From contig PYIU01000011.1 in NCBI GenBank assembly GCA_003415625.1, forward strand, positions 1,997,001 through 2,061,000: 64,000 nucleotides of DNA, in the 5' to 3' direction. A program made the translations under genes and the position numbers. How positions within the stretch are numbered: the first letter of the stretch is position 1; every line of letters begins with the position of its first letter. Positions 1-11,373 of the stretch are shown here, in pieces. The notes under the pieces were generated by a model, which made no database searches, was not told the DNA's origin, and was given only the letters and a program-made list of their open reading frames with translations. The stretch is from Aquanectria penicillioides. Taxonomy: Eukaryota > Ascomycota > Sordariomycetes > Hypocreales > Nectriaceae.

Positions 1-689
1 TGCAAGAGCTCCACTAGATCCTGAGGAACTGGGGAGGCGAAGAGCTTATCTGCTGTCGCGCTGCGATCGCGAGAATCACCCAACAAGCCGACTTCGTTTT
101 CCACTTGAACCATGATGACAACTGTCGCTCTGTCGGTTTCTCTCAGATGTTGCATCAACCTCAAGAAAGCCTTTGCATCCGCTTCCGCACATTCCTTATG
201 GAAGATAGAAAGGACGCCCGTGACTTCGTGAACTCCTTTGGCATCTCGGATTTCCATTCGCGGAAATCGTTTCGGGTTGGTCTTGACCCATGATGGCGTA
301 TAGCTTGACATTCCTGCGTCGGCCTGTAAGCTAATGTCCCAAACACAGTATTCTAGGGCATTTTCCAACGTACCGTTTTTAAAAGACCCAAACCAAAGAA
401 GAATCAATCGAATTCCATATGTCCTAGCACTGGAAATGACTGCATCAAGTTCGGAAAAGTCGAAGCGTCCCTCCACTGGTTCGATATCCTCCCAAGTCAC
501 TGCACCGAGGATAGTGTTGACTCCCATGTCTGCAATATTCTTCCACACGGTGTCCATGTAGCGCGAGGAGCTCATTGAAGAATTCTGGAGCTCCCCTCCG
601 AGTATCAAGAAGGGCTTTCCATCAACCACAAGTTCCCAAGACTCCGCAACCTTCCTCAAACGGGGAAGATCATAATGTGAAAGGACCAT
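1..689 (-). CDS. GH35-type beta-galactosidase (DUF5597 family), 3' part cut off
   Basis: Partial gene running off the left window edge; about 229 N-terminal residues of a family that is usually near 550. The reading frame is open from an ATG at 689 to base 1. The start is followed by the usual N-terminal strand (LPRLRKV, then VVDGKPFLILGGELQNSS), a TIM-barrel beginning (MDTVWKNIADMGVNTI, LILLWFGSFKNG) and the acid/base motif VQVENEVGLLGDSRDRS near residue 199, where the E after N is the expected proton donor. These segments match GH35/GH42-clan beta-galactosidases carrying a DUF5597 tail, which release terminal beta-galactose from oligo- or polysaccharides. No signal peptide is seen, so it may be intracellular. 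It is divergent from the transcription factor at 2197. The nucleophile and tail lie outside the window. Confidence 0.85.
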   Translation of the reverse strand, partial: MVLSHYDLPRLRKVAESWELVVDGKPFLILGGELQNSSMSSSRYMDTVWKNIADMGVNTILGAVTWEDIEPVEGRFDFSELDAVISSARTYGIRLILLWFGSFKNGTLENALEYCVWDISLQADAGMSSYTPSWVKTNPKRFPRMEIRDAKGVHEVTGVLSIFHKECAEADAKAFLRLMQHLRETDRATVVIMVQVENEVGLLGDSRDRSATADKLFASPVPQDLVELL

Positions 690-2196
690 AATTGTGAGGT
701 TCAAAGATTCTCCAGTGGAAGATGCAAATCTATCTCTACCGTTGTAGAAAAAAAAACACAGAGGAACCTGAATAGGCGGGTTAATCTGGGGCGGGGCTGT
801 ATTTTAGTTGGTGTGCCTTTACACCGACGAGTGACCCAAACTCGCACGCACGCGTTGGATAACTCCATTTTATATCCTGCGGGACTGTTTCCACATTAGA
901 TACGGTCCGTGCAAATGGCGGGGATTGCCTAGGCGCCCGCTCAGTTGCAGTTAGAGCAAGGCAGGCTTCATCTCCTCGTAATGATTCGACCAGTGGCTCC
1001 TCCGAGGTATGATAGGTGCGCATTGCTGACAAGAGGGAGCGACTCTTGGCTTGCAACTGTCGGAATAAAAGCCCTAGTGGCGGACCTACAGGCTGGATGA
1101 TGCACTCCGCCGCGTATCGGCTTTGTTTTCTGGCCGCCAGTAACCTAGTTGGCCCCTCGTAGCATATCAAGCTTCGACAGAAACACACCAAGTACACAAG
1201 AGTTGCCTGGGTTGACGGGATCCCCCAAAATCTTCTATGATAAGCAATCACGGTTAGCCTCGGGAGATGCTATGGGAACTAGCTCAAGTCTGTCCAATGA
1301 ATAAAAGCTTGTCACACACGCATTGCACGCTGTGAAGACATGTAACCTGACAAAGGATGACATCTCCCTCCCTTATTCTTTGGGACGACATCAGCGGCCA
1401 TCTGGTCCACATGTGGTTTATCTTCCATGCCCAGTCACCAGGTCACTCAAAACAGACACATGGGTCACGTTGCATTGTCTTGGCAATAGGTTAGCTTTGT
1501 TAGGTTCTTGTTGACAGCCCATCCGTTTTCGTGAGCTAAGGCCGGACAAGAACTCGATTTCGCCTCGCGAAGTTTCATCCCTTGCTCGTGATGGATGAGA
1601 TGCCAGCCGAAGTGGGCTTATTTTGTCGTGGCCGCCCCGCTTAAGAGCTTGAGAGCCACCCTAAACCATGGGACCGTCGCAACACCAACAGTTCTCCGAC
1701 GAGTTTTCCGACGCGCATTCTGGCTCGTGGCTGCAGAATACTCCACCTCCACCTCCACACGCAGCCCAGTTTTGAACCCCCAAGCTTGGTTTACGATTTG
1801 GCCACTGGCTTTGTACACGCAAAATGAGTCTCTTCATCAACAACATCGAAGTCACCAGGACTCCGATGTGCCGCAATATGAACAATGATGTTTTCATATA
1901 CTCCGTAGAGGGCCTTGTTAATCAACTTGTTAGCTTAGCAGCTCAAATTTCCCCCATCAAGATCTAGTCCAAGTGTGACGAACTAATGATCAGCGTGATC
2001 TTGCGAACAGCGAGACACCAGTATCACGGCGAGCAGGATGATTCACCAAGCTGACTCATGGTCAGCTTCCCCTACTCCCCGCAGATCGCCGATGCTAGCA
2101 GTTCAACCCCGCATTTTCTTGGATTTGGTCCGTCCACTGCGTGCCATTTCAGCCCATCACACCCAGCTATTTCACATTGACAACAAGTTGCGCAAA
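690..2196. other. intergenic, divergent promoters
   Basis: About 1.5 kb between the GH35 gene (left, minus) and the transcription factor (right, plus). Open frames of up to 156 codons occur on both strands but show no family resemblance or domain pattern. I see no tRNA, repeat or relic. Confidence 0.6.
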
Positions 2197-3894
2197 ATGC
2201 GACCATTGTCAGCTTGTAAGGCATGTCGGTAAGTACAATGATCCGGTTTTCTATTGTATACGGCATGTTTCCTAACGCAATGCAATATGTTGAAGAGAGC
2301 GCCGCAAAAAATGTCTTCGCACTCGACTTGGCATCAGCTGCGATTTTTGCACACAAAGAAAGCTTGAGTGTTCCATGAGCGACCAGCCTGTAACTGCACT
2401 GTCTCCGCCAACATCCTACGCTCTGTTATCCGAGAACGACATCAACAGGAGCAAATCCGTATCGCCAGATGTCTTCGATCCAGCCCTGTCAGAGGAACTG
2501 GTTGATCATTACTTCCGGCATGTTCACATCTCACTTCCAAGTTTGTTCCACCGTGCAACTTTTAAGTGGGCTGTAAAAAACGGAACTATTCCGAAAATCT
2601 TATTTTTCGGCGTCATTGGCCTTTCTGCTCGATTCTCATCGCACCACAGTTTCAGTACCATTGAACCATGGGATCGAGGTCGACCATATGCACAAGAAGC
2701 AGAGAGACTTCTCAATTTACACGACACCTCCGTAACTACGATACAAGCTTGTATTCTTTTGGCATGGAACTCCCAGGTAGAGGCAGAACCCGACACAGAG
2801 TCTGTTTATTATGCCATCGCTTCCCGAATGGCCTTACTGCTAGACCTCCCCAATGCCATAACGGGTTCAGCTTTACAGCAAGAAATTAATCGGAGAAGTA
2901 GGTTTCCCCTTACTGAAAAGACCTCAAACTCATGTTTTTCATTACAGTATGGTGGTCATTGGTAACAATGGATACTTGGCATTCTGCGTCACTTTGTCTC
3001 CCCAGAACCTTGACATCAGACGAAAAGATTCAGCTACCAATGGACGAGTGGAAATTCACACAGATTGACCCTCAGTCAGATGAACTAGAATGGACTCTCG
3101 ATGTCACGTCAGCCCAAGTACCTGAGCCATCAGTATCTCTTCTTGGATACATGATCAAGCTCAACAGGCTCCTGTACGACGTGAACAAACTGAATTCAAG
3201 CATTGTCACTCGATCTTTACAGGGGGAAGCGGTCAGGAGCTCGGTCAAAGATACATTGGAGTCTCTACATGCTTGGAAATACAGTCTACCGGCTCATATG
3301 ACATGCAATACAGCCAATCTCTCGCGATGGGCTGATGAGGGATTGGGGCCAAGCTTCTTGAGTCTCCACCTTAATTATAATAATATCGGCTTGCGGTTGT
3401 TCTACCAGTTCCTTTACTTCAGTCAAAACACCACCAACAGCATAGGTGACGAGCAATCGATAATTTACGCGGAGAAATGCAAGAAGTATGCAGCCAACAT
3501 ATGCGACCTTGTTTCGGAGGCAAGAAAACGGCCAGACACGGACCTCTTATACCCCTTCCTCAGTCATCTGCTCGTTCTTGCATCAACTGTTCAACTACAC
3601 ACTCTCCTTTTCAGCGGTGAAGAAAACGAAATTAAAGTGGCCAGATCACATCTTGAGCAAAACTTTGAGACTTTGATACGGCTTCATTTCTTCTGGCCCA
3701 GCGTGTCAACTGCCCTTGACAAGCTAAAGGCATTTCATTCGACTTGTTTAAGAAGTAAGGACAGTTCATTCTGCTTGGATCAGTGGATGCTACAGTTCAT
3801 TCTTGATTTCTCTAGAGCATTGGTGGAAAAGAACACGAACTCTCGGGGCGATGAATTATGGACGGCTGACAAGTTGAGATATTTGTTGCTGTAA
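2197..3894 (+). CDS. Zn(II)2Cys6 fungal-specific transcription factor
   Basis: Three exons: 2197-2228, 2296-2897 and 2948-3894, giving 526 residues. The ATG at 2197 is the only start that joins in phase to the zinc cluster, which is split by intron 1. The joined motif is C-x2-C-x6-C-x8-C-x2-C-x6-C (ACKACRERRKKC, then ISCDFCTQRKLEC), a binuclear DNA-binding cluster at residues 7-36. The fungal_trans middle-homology region follows (LVDHYFRHVHISLPSLFHR; after intron 2, RRIWWSLVTMDTW). Introns are 67 and 50 bp with GT-AG ends. It is expected to act in the nucleus as a pathway regulator. Its target is unknown: neighbours are a GH35 gene (divergent) and a dead alpha-glucoside permease (convergent), so a role in sugar use is possible but only inferred. 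No lesion is seen. Confidence 0.88.
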
Positions 3895-4300
3895 TAATAT
3901 GCTGCGTAGATGTGTCAACATGGTATTTTTTTACCTAGTTGACTACCCGATATTTTTATGCTATTTTTCAAAGCGAAATCCGCCCCAGCTACGTAGACTC
4001 TCATGTAGGTATAAGTGCTATTAACATCTACACAGCTACATCATTCAATTCCTATTCACCCACGCACCATTAAAGTGTCTCGGGGATGAAATAGTAGAAC
4101 GGGTAATTCCAGGCGCCCAAATGGATAGCCTGTGTGGACAAGTCCAGCCATCTTTACGATTCCATAAGTTGCAATCTACCTTTAGTGTAATGAATTGTGA
4201 TAATTTCGATTTGAGGAAGTCCTGTTCATATATATTGCTCGAGAATTTCCATTTCAGGCCATGGACCGGTACAAGGACCTAAAATCTCTTGCAGTTACTA
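3895..4300. other. convergent 3' intergenic
   Basis: About 400 bp between two convergent 3' ends. No coding resemblance or repeat recognised. Confidence 0.6.
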
Positions 4301-5960
4301 TCAATCCATATTTGACACCGTCTGAGCAGTCGTATTCACCTTGGCCTTGCCAACCTTTCTAGCACTAACATTGTGCTCAAAAAGTATGTCTAGTTCTCCC
4401 TAGGTCTTACCAGAGGGCTCGGAGAGACGAAAGAAGCAGTGGATTGCACACAGTGTGCGGCTACCGGCCCAGAAAAAGCCCGCAAGACCCCTTCAATCCC
4501 AAACGCTTAGGTTAAGCATGTAGTGTGTAAGCACGGCATTGATGATTCCGAACCCGTTATAAACGCTTCGTGCCAGCACGACTGTCTTGGGCCGGAGACG
4601 GGTTGATGGGATTTCGGCAACCAATGAGTAGCAAACAGGCCCAATAAAGTCGTCGTAGAGGAATACGAAGAGTAAAAGTATGGATCCGATGGCCCAACTA
4701 GAAGCAACAGTATCAGACGACGCCTCCACAATGCTGATCAACAATAGGATTATGTCTAGGATGGCAAGTCCGACTATGAAGAGCGCCCGGCGGCCAAAGT
4801 AACTCATCAATGCCCGTGATAGAAGGGCTCCAACAAATCCAATGCCGCCCTGACCCAATGACATGTTAAATGGACTATGTTGTCGGAAGGCCAGCTTGTT
4901 TATAGAAGTAGGTCGAGTATCCCATAAACGAATTTCCAGAGGTTTTGCACTAACCAAACCACGCAGGCAATCTCGGTTCAGCGCCGGTTAGAACCGCGGG
5001 AACAGTCCCAATACGACATTCTAGTAACAGCCTCCTGTTCTATCTCGTTTGTATGAGCTATCATAGCAATGGCCTTGTTTGGGTTAAATCCGCTTGCCGC
5101 CTGCATTTTTCCCCTCTTCAGACGCAAAGGTGACTGCTTCCTGGCATCGAGTCGTGCCTTGCAAGCAGGCCACCAAGGCGACTCTAGAGCAAGGACAACG
5201 GCAGCGAAGATGGGCACCAGATACGCGCACTGAATACCATACGGAATTCTCTGAGACCGCGATGGCCCCGATAGACGAGAAGAGTGAAGGGATCCGAAGA
5301 ACTAGTAAATAGCTGGTGTATAGAAGGTAGGGGGGTAATAGGTGTGAGATTAATCTCTGTCTTCTGCAATTCTAGCTTGTAAGCCTCCCATTTATAGCCC
5401 TTCCAGTGAATCGCCGTCTGGAAGACGCCCCAGGGCATTCCGGTCAAGACATAACCGGCTTCGAGCATAATGATATCCGAAGCGAAGATCATGATGAATA
5501 TCAAGCCAATCGTGGCTATCAGGGACACCATCATGACTTTCCTGCGGCCAAACTTCTCCGGCATCATGCCACTGGACAATAGTCCAATGATCTCACCGAT
5601 GCGAGCGCCGTTGCACAGACCGTCATGCCACGCAGTGGTGATCTCGTAGGATCTATTAGCCTATTTGACGCCAAAGCTGCGCTGAAACGCACGGAACGAA
5701 TACAGCGAGCTAAGGAGCGCTTTGTCGTAGCCTTCCAAGACGAGGCATGAGGACAAGGCCACAGACCATGCGGCTGCCTTGGGGTAGAGTTTCAGGCCGT
5801 GCAGCAGGGACATTTGGTGCGTGTGCTCGCCGGTATCGTCAACGAAGCCAAGGAAGTCGGGTTCCTCTTTGATATTGCATTCCAAGTTTTTCATAATGGC
5901 CCCTTATGCCTCAATGTGCGAGGCATCCAAATCGGCGTTTTCTTTGGTCGAAGCACTCAT
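4301..5960 (-). pseudogene. MFS alpha-glucoside (maltose-type) permease, five in-frame stops and frameshifts
   Basis: Degraded sugar/H+ symporter resembling fungal MAL permeases. Recognisable pieces, N to C: MSLLHGLKLYPKAAAWSV, then LVLEGYDKALLSS (TM1); LCNGARIGEIIGL; PEKFGRRKVMM (MFS motif A); TGMPWGVFQT; QRIPYGIQCAYLVPIFAAV; LALESPWW (PESPRW equivalent); AMIAHTNEIEQE; SYWDCSRGSNRR; TEIACVVWLVQ; FNMSLGQGGIGFVGALLS; AGFFWAG; GELDILFEHNV. In-frame stops are TAA 5904-5906, TAG 5661-5663, TGA 4978-4980, TGA 4493-4495 and TAG 4400-4402. A stretch between WGVFQT and QRIPYG is lost or scrambled, and the frame changes there and again near 4920-4960. At least four stops can be reached from CAA, CAG, CGA or TGG by C:G to T:A change. 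ATG at 5960 is the likely original start. It cannot yield a functional transporter. Confidence 0.92.
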
Positions 5961-7119
5961 AGTGAAGGAAGCACACAACAGCCACAATGGAATCTAGTAC
6001 AGTCGCCCAAATTGATAAGGTTTCACAGCGACACTCTGAACAATATCATAAGAAGTTATATGTGCAGGAAGAAAGGCAATCGAGATGGAGAATTATCATG
6101 CATAAACTCACCTCCTCTTATACGGTTGCCAGGGTGGATAAAAATATTAATGGTATATAGTATACTAGTTAGTATATACTAATACTGATACTAGATTAGT
6201 ACGTACTAATTAGTATTAGTATTCGCCCTGCAAGTTGGCAGCGAGAGTCATGCCCAATACTCGCCATGTGCCGAATTATATACATAAATCTAGTGGCACA
6301 TACGGGGTTATTCCGGCTGAATTCATTATTAATTATTTATACTTGTAGTAATAGACGGACTTATACCAGCCGTTTATTAAAAACCTGTCGGGCAAGTCTG
6401 CCAACTCAAGAAAACCTTCCTGTATGACCTACACTAGAAGGACAATGTATCTTATGGCTGCAAGATTATCATCCAATACCAACTAATTTTCGTCCATTTG
6501 ACGCGGTATTCACTTCAGCAGACGAATTTTACATCTCTTGGAGCCGGTAGTCCTGTATCAAACAGTAGATGTAGGCCTATCTCACAAGTAGCGAGCTCAG
6601 TAGCCTTGTTTTATCCCTTTCAAGTAATGGCTGTGCAACACGACACTTCGCTTGTCGCCAGTTACTCTATCACTCTGGGTTATTCTAACTTCAAAGCCAC
6701 CAGTCTTCCAGCGATTCTTCATCTCTACCCTTGGGTCTGCTGGCAAAGCTTACACAGTTGTGATTGATCAGAACCATCCGGAAACAACCTTGATCGACAC
6801 ATTCCCGCCCAATTCCGAGGCCGAAATCCGTTTCCTAGCTGAATTTCGTTAGCCGATCCCATCTTTTGGCCCCTTAATTACCTTTTGCTTTTCTGTCTGC
6901 AAAATAAAATGCAGTGTTATTGGATGTACCCGGTATTACCGGAACTCGGACTTAGAGATCTTAAATCCATAACAATCACTATAGTCAACATGTTCAGGCG
7001 CAAATATTAAAGTGATAAACGTCCAACATGGGATAAGATAATAAGCAAGATCGTTTTCATATCACTTGACAATTCATTCACAATCTTTCGATATCGTTAA
7101 GCCAACGAACAGACAAATA
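5961..7119. other. intergenic, AT-rich with palindromes
   Basis: About 1.16 kb upstream of both the dead permease (minus) and the SDR gene (plus). The section 6140-6370 is strongly AT-rich and holds the palindromes listed separately. Short open frames at 6498-6852 match no family I know. Confidence 0.55.
6169..6210. repeat. two adjacent perfect AT-rich palindromes
   Basis: TTAGTATATACTAA (6169-6182) and ATTAGTACGTACTAAT (6195-6210) are each perfectly self-complementary and are separated by 12 bp. They are surrounded by further TAGTAT/ACTAGT repeats (about 6155-6222). They could be the remnant of a miniature inverted-repeat element, a cruciform-prone spacer or a regulatory site. No element ends or target-site duplication could be defined. 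Confidence 0.6.
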
Positions 7120-8055
7120 ATGGTACCTAAGGGGCGAATTTTCATCACTGGTGCCAACGGCTATGTGGGCTCGACAATTGCAGAATACGCCATTGCAGAT
7201 GGTTATGAGGTGTACGGTCTTTGTCGATCAGAATCTGGGGATGTCAAACTAAAAGATCTCGGTGCTGTCCCTGTTCGTGGCGACCTCACCTCCCTCGATG
7301 TGTTGCGCCAGCAAGCATCCGAGGCTGACATGGTTATCCACCTTGCAACTGCCTACAATCTGGGGGATCGTTACGAGGATGTGATGCCCATCGATACTGC
7401 TGCTGTTGATGCGATGGCTGAACCATTGGCTGGTACTAACAAGTCTCTCGTTGTTACTGGTGGCACTCTCTTCTATGATGCCGACCCTTCAGGGGCTGAG
7501 ACCAATGAAACGTCGCCACCTCATCCCAACCCCATCAATACCCGCCAAAAGGGTGAGAGTTATTTTCTCGAATTGGCGCAGAAATCCATTCGCGTCTGCT
7601 CTGTTCGACTTGCTCCTTACGTCTACGGTCGCGGTGGCAGTGGCGTCAAACTCTTCATGGGAATGGCTGCAAAGTCAGGCCAAGTTGTTATTGTTGATGG
7701 TGGAAAGAATTATACTACCACCGTCCATGTAGAAGACGCTGCCCGACTGTACCTTTTGGTAGCACAGAAGGGTCGAGCTGGAGAAGTGTATAACGCCAGT
7801 GGAGCTACAAACGTCACGGCCGGCCGGTTATACGAAGCCATGGCAGCAGCTTTGAATCTACCTGTCGCAGACATTACTTCGGAAGAGTGTTCGGCTGCTT
7901 TTGGGCCAGTTCTGACAAGATTCTTCTCCAGTGAAAATAGGGCATCTGGCATGAAAGCTGTCAAGGAGCTTGGATGGAAGCCAACCGGAGCAGGAATCCT
8001 GGAAGAGATTACGACAGGATCATATCAGGCGGTAGCAGCTTCACTGAAACAGTGA
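7120..8055 (+). CDS. NAD(P)-dependent epimerase/dehydratase-like atypical SDR
   Basis: Single-exon gene of 311 residues. An in-frame ATG lies 18 codons upstream (7066), but the Rossmann strand begins right after the ATG at 7120 (RIFITGANGYVGS), so 7120 is the better start. The glycine motif GANGYVG (residues 11-17) binds the dinucleotide. GDLTSLDVL, VIHLATAYN, VVTGGTLFYD and RLAPYVYGRGG are the usual later strands of the extended/atypical SDR fold (NAD-dependent epimerase or NmrA-like group). The classical YxxxK pair is not clearly placed: NTRQKGESYFLELA stands near its position. Substrate unknown; likely a cytosolic oxidoreductase of small carbonyl compounds. It converges on the transcription factor at 8293-10358 with a 237-bp gap. 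No signal peptide or membrane segment. Confidence 0.85.
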   Translation: MVPKGRIFITGANGYVGSTIAEYAIADGYEVYGLCRSESGDVKLKDLGAVPVRGDLTSLDVLRQQASEADMVIHLATAYNLGDRYEDVMPIDTAAVDAMAEPLAGTNKSLVVTGGTLFYDADPSGAETNETSPPHPNPINTRQKGESYFLELAQKSIRVCSVRLAPYVYGRGGSGVKLFMGMAAKSGQVVIVDGGKNYTTTVHVEDAARLYLLVAQKGRAGEVYNASGATNVTAGRLYEAMAAALNLPVADITSEECSAAFGPVLTRFFSSENRASGMKAVKELGWKPTGAGILEEITTGSYQAVAASLKQ

Positions 8056-8292
8056 TAAGCTCGAGGGCTTCTTGACAAAACTCAGACTCCAAACCAGCCA
8101 AAGTCACTGTCAATCAAATTCCTTAGCTATAGTTCATCATGACAACTTGTTCAAAATCGTATGAGTAGATTTTGTGTCTCCCCTGCTGACATATCTCAGC
8201 TTGTTACTTTACAGTTTGGTCAGGGAAATGAGAGGAACATGTCTCAAATAACTTCGTATAAATTTCTCCGTCCTTACTGCATGTAATTTACA

Positions 8293-10358
8293 TCATTTCA
8301 ATTCTTTCGCCATGCCCTGCATGTCATAAATACCTGGCCCAATAGCCTGTTCCCAAACTTGTTGCGCAAGCACGTCTGGGTGGTTTTTTGGCCATGCTAT
8401 TTCCGAAAGCTGGTTTCGGGCTTCTGTCCATCGTTTAATGCCGCTGTCTGCACTCCATTGTCGAATTGTCTCCATCAAATAATCATGCGCCGCCTGCAGC
8501 GCAACATCTGATACATGCCATTTTTGGGCTGCAAGGCTATAGGCACAGATAAAGTGCTCCCAGAACCACAATATCGATGCATCTCCTGGTTTGTATCCAG
8601 TCCGCGCAAGATCTCTCGTTAGGGTTGCTGTTAAACGGCGAAAGAGGCGATGCTCAATTGGCATCCCTCCATTCCACAGTCCTATCACGTAATTCAAGTA
8701 GAACCCGGATGTAATGGCAATACCGCACCAGGATGTTAGGTTGTTGCTAAAGGCGTGGTCTAATACTCGCCCTTCAGTGATTGAGAGGACATGGGAGTTC
8801 GCAATAGCAAACTGCAGTCCAGTTATGGAAGACATCATCTGTTTCCAGACTGGGTCGTGCTTATCATCTCTTGGGGTCGGAATCTTGATGACTTGCGTTA
8901 TTGACTTGAGGCATGTAATTACCGGAGACGCGTTAATGTTGCGAAAGTTCGCCGCCGGTGGAAGTGACGCAAAGAAGAAGGGAAACATGGCCATTGCATT
9001 CAGGTGGGTTTTTAGGCATGAAAAGTCGTTCTGAAACCAATCGAATACGAGGGATACGAATTCAGCAAAGATGCCAACAGGTTGTCCAAGTATCTGGCCC
9101 AGGTCAGGACTTGCCTGCATTCGTCCTTTGATTGAGTGAATAAAGTTATAGGCCCTGTGGTTCCAATAAGCGCATGCAACACCGTCAGAGAAAATCTACG
9201 TACAGTATCATATAACGATATGCAAGTTCCTCATCAAAGCCCATAGGATCAAAAACAGATTTACCACCTAATGGGGTATGAAGATCCAGGAGAGTCATGA
9301 GGCCGTCGAGGTGGGTTTCCGCAACAGCGATATTGCCGACGACGCCCTTGAATAGACGATTAGCATTAAGAGAACGAGGAAAAGATGCGTTTAGGGCTCG
9401 ATTGGTACAACTCGGTACATACCTCTACTAGGGCAAGTGTAGCAATATGCTTGATGGGGGTGGTAAGGCCCGTTGACTGCATGTTGTCCAGCAGCTCATT
9501 CAAAGACTGTATAGCCATGACTTTGTGATATAGTGCCGTCGATCTATATGTTTGAATGTCGCCGACTTGCCAGATGTAATGCAACGATGCGACGAGCAGG
9601 GTATACCGGAGGGCATCTGGGTTCTGTATGACGAACGGGAGGCTTCAAATCAAGTCAACTTGGGACAGGAAAGGGTTGCCTTGAATGTCATGGAACACTT
9701 ACATGCCCACTTCCTTAGCCCGGTGGCAGGTCTCGGGATGAAGAATGTCGTCTAATTTGACAACTGGATGGGATTGTTAGAATTGCCAAAGTCGGAGACG
9801 GGCGTGCGGCTTCAATGGATACCCACAGTAATAAAGCAGCTGCTTTGACTTCAACGGCATTTGAACCGGTAAGCAGTCAAATGGATCAACAGGATTCAAA
9901 TCGATTGCGATTTTCACTGGGCTTGTTGGGGCTCGTAATTGAGTTGAGGTCACAGCCCAGGGCTGCTGTTGGCCAGGGAGCTGGACAGCTCTGCGCTCCC
10001 GAAGGGGAAGCTCTGGGGCGGGGAATTCGCATAGCCTTCTACCTTTAAAGCATTTACCGCTATTTTGCCGTTGTTAGCTTGCGAAACTTGCACTTCGCGC
10101 CATGGTGGAACATAGTCTAAGCCTGTGTCTAGGACTGGGCCGAGACAATGCAAATCCTAGCTATGCGGCGCTCGAGACGACCGAGGAGAAGGGACGAAGG
10201 GCTTACCACGTTGGTCGGACCCCGTCGCATCGCGCATGCCGCTGTCGACACGGAAGACACCCCACTCGGCTCCGGGTATGGAACTTACGAGTCCGTTGAC
10301 CCGTCGGTCTCTCAGGCTGCTTCATTGGGCCAAGATACGAGGGGGCCTCCCCGTCCAT
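8293..10358 (-). CDS. Zn(II)2Cys6 fungal-specific transcription factor (six exons)
   Basis: Exons on the minus strand: 10358-10207, 10059-9827, 9751-9703, 9642-9423, 9346-9204 and 9154-8293, giving 552 residues. All junctions are GT-AG and agree in phase. Exon 1 encodes RSRVGCLPCRQRHARCDG and the cluster finishes in exon 2 (CGKCFKGRRLC), so the six cysteines are complete only after removal of a 147-bp intron. The middle-homology region reads DALRYTLLVASLHYIWQVG and continues with AVAETHLDGLMTLLD and FDEELAYRYMIL, as in a common fungal regulator family with an alpha-helical C-terminal domain. A second ATG at 10325 is an alternative start. Probably a nuclear regulator. It converges on the SDR gene, so control of that gene is only a guess. 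No lesion found. Confidence 0.87.
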
Positions 10359-11373
10359 GTCCGTGAGAAGCAAGTCAAGGGCAACGTACAAGCAGCAGCA
10401 AAGGCTTGAGTGGCGTCGTGTCCCGCTGTGCGTCAGCTTGGTGGAGCCGTCTTCAGGCCACTAGCACAAGTTTGGATGATTATGCGGACATCACTCACTG
10501 ATGTTGATGAAGGAGTAAGATTTGATGCCTGAGACATCAATGGATACCACCACGGAGCCGCCTCCTTTGTGAAGCAGAAAGCGAATCAACCGCCCACTAG
10601 TTGACCTCGGATGAGACCTGAACCTTCTGTGATACGTAGCAATGGACCGTGCTAGCGAGTCTTTATCTACTCCGGTTTGTAATTCTGTATTTCAATACAA
10701 TCTAGTTTTGTTCCTACTCCTTGACCAAAGTGTGCTAGTCTCATCCAACAATCTCGCCAACATGGATTCTCAAATCTAACCCGAGAGTAAAATATTCGCA
10801 CTACTCCTGCTTAGACAAACTAGATGTACCAATGAACTCTATTGCGTTCCACTTACTCTTTCCTTCCCCTTTGATTTACTTCTTTCGTAAAATAACTCAT
10901 CAGCCATAGAAGCCAAGACTATTTTTCCTGATGTCTGGCACTACCCTATACTTTCACACTTTTTAGTCGAGTGAGCTTCGCTCCAAAACGGCATAAAGTA
11001 ATCCCGCTCAGGCTCAGCCATTTCACCTGCCTCGTACCTCGTACCAGGCTAGCAAAATGAGCCATGTTCTCACGTCGTTCTACAAACCTAAAATAGCACC
11101 GTGAATGGAACATGATCTAAAATATGGAACAGCAAGGAGTATGCATCCATTCGAAACAAATCAATAAAAATCAATAACACATGGATACGTCTTAAGTTCC
11201 ATAATCTGGAATGGCAATCAAAGCCCAACAACTGGAAGTTCTACCAGCAGTATTCAGCCGCACACGTGCATGGGTTTAGGCGCGACGACAGGGTGGCGGC
11301 AACGAGCACCTCCCAGCCTCGTTTTCTCAAATCTGCTCAATTTCCCCCTCTCCTCGTTCCAAGCTCCTCGACA
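10359..11373. other. intergenic, divergent promoters
   Basis: About 1.0 kb between the factor (minus) and the NLR-like gene (plus). No gene, repeat or RNA recognised. In-frame ATG codons at 11266 lie upstream of the chosen NLR start. Confidence 0.55.

Noticed and set aside
781..1251. 156-codon open frame on the minus strand
   Set aside because: No domain, signal peptide or family-like pattern; composition looks like chance frame in a promoter region.
1595..1888. 97-codon open frame on the plus strand
   Set aside because: Overlaps open frames on the other strand and has no recognisable protein features.
6498..6852. Overlapping short frames that could be an exon or relic
   Set aside because: No family resemblance and no splice-linked continuation into the SDR gene.
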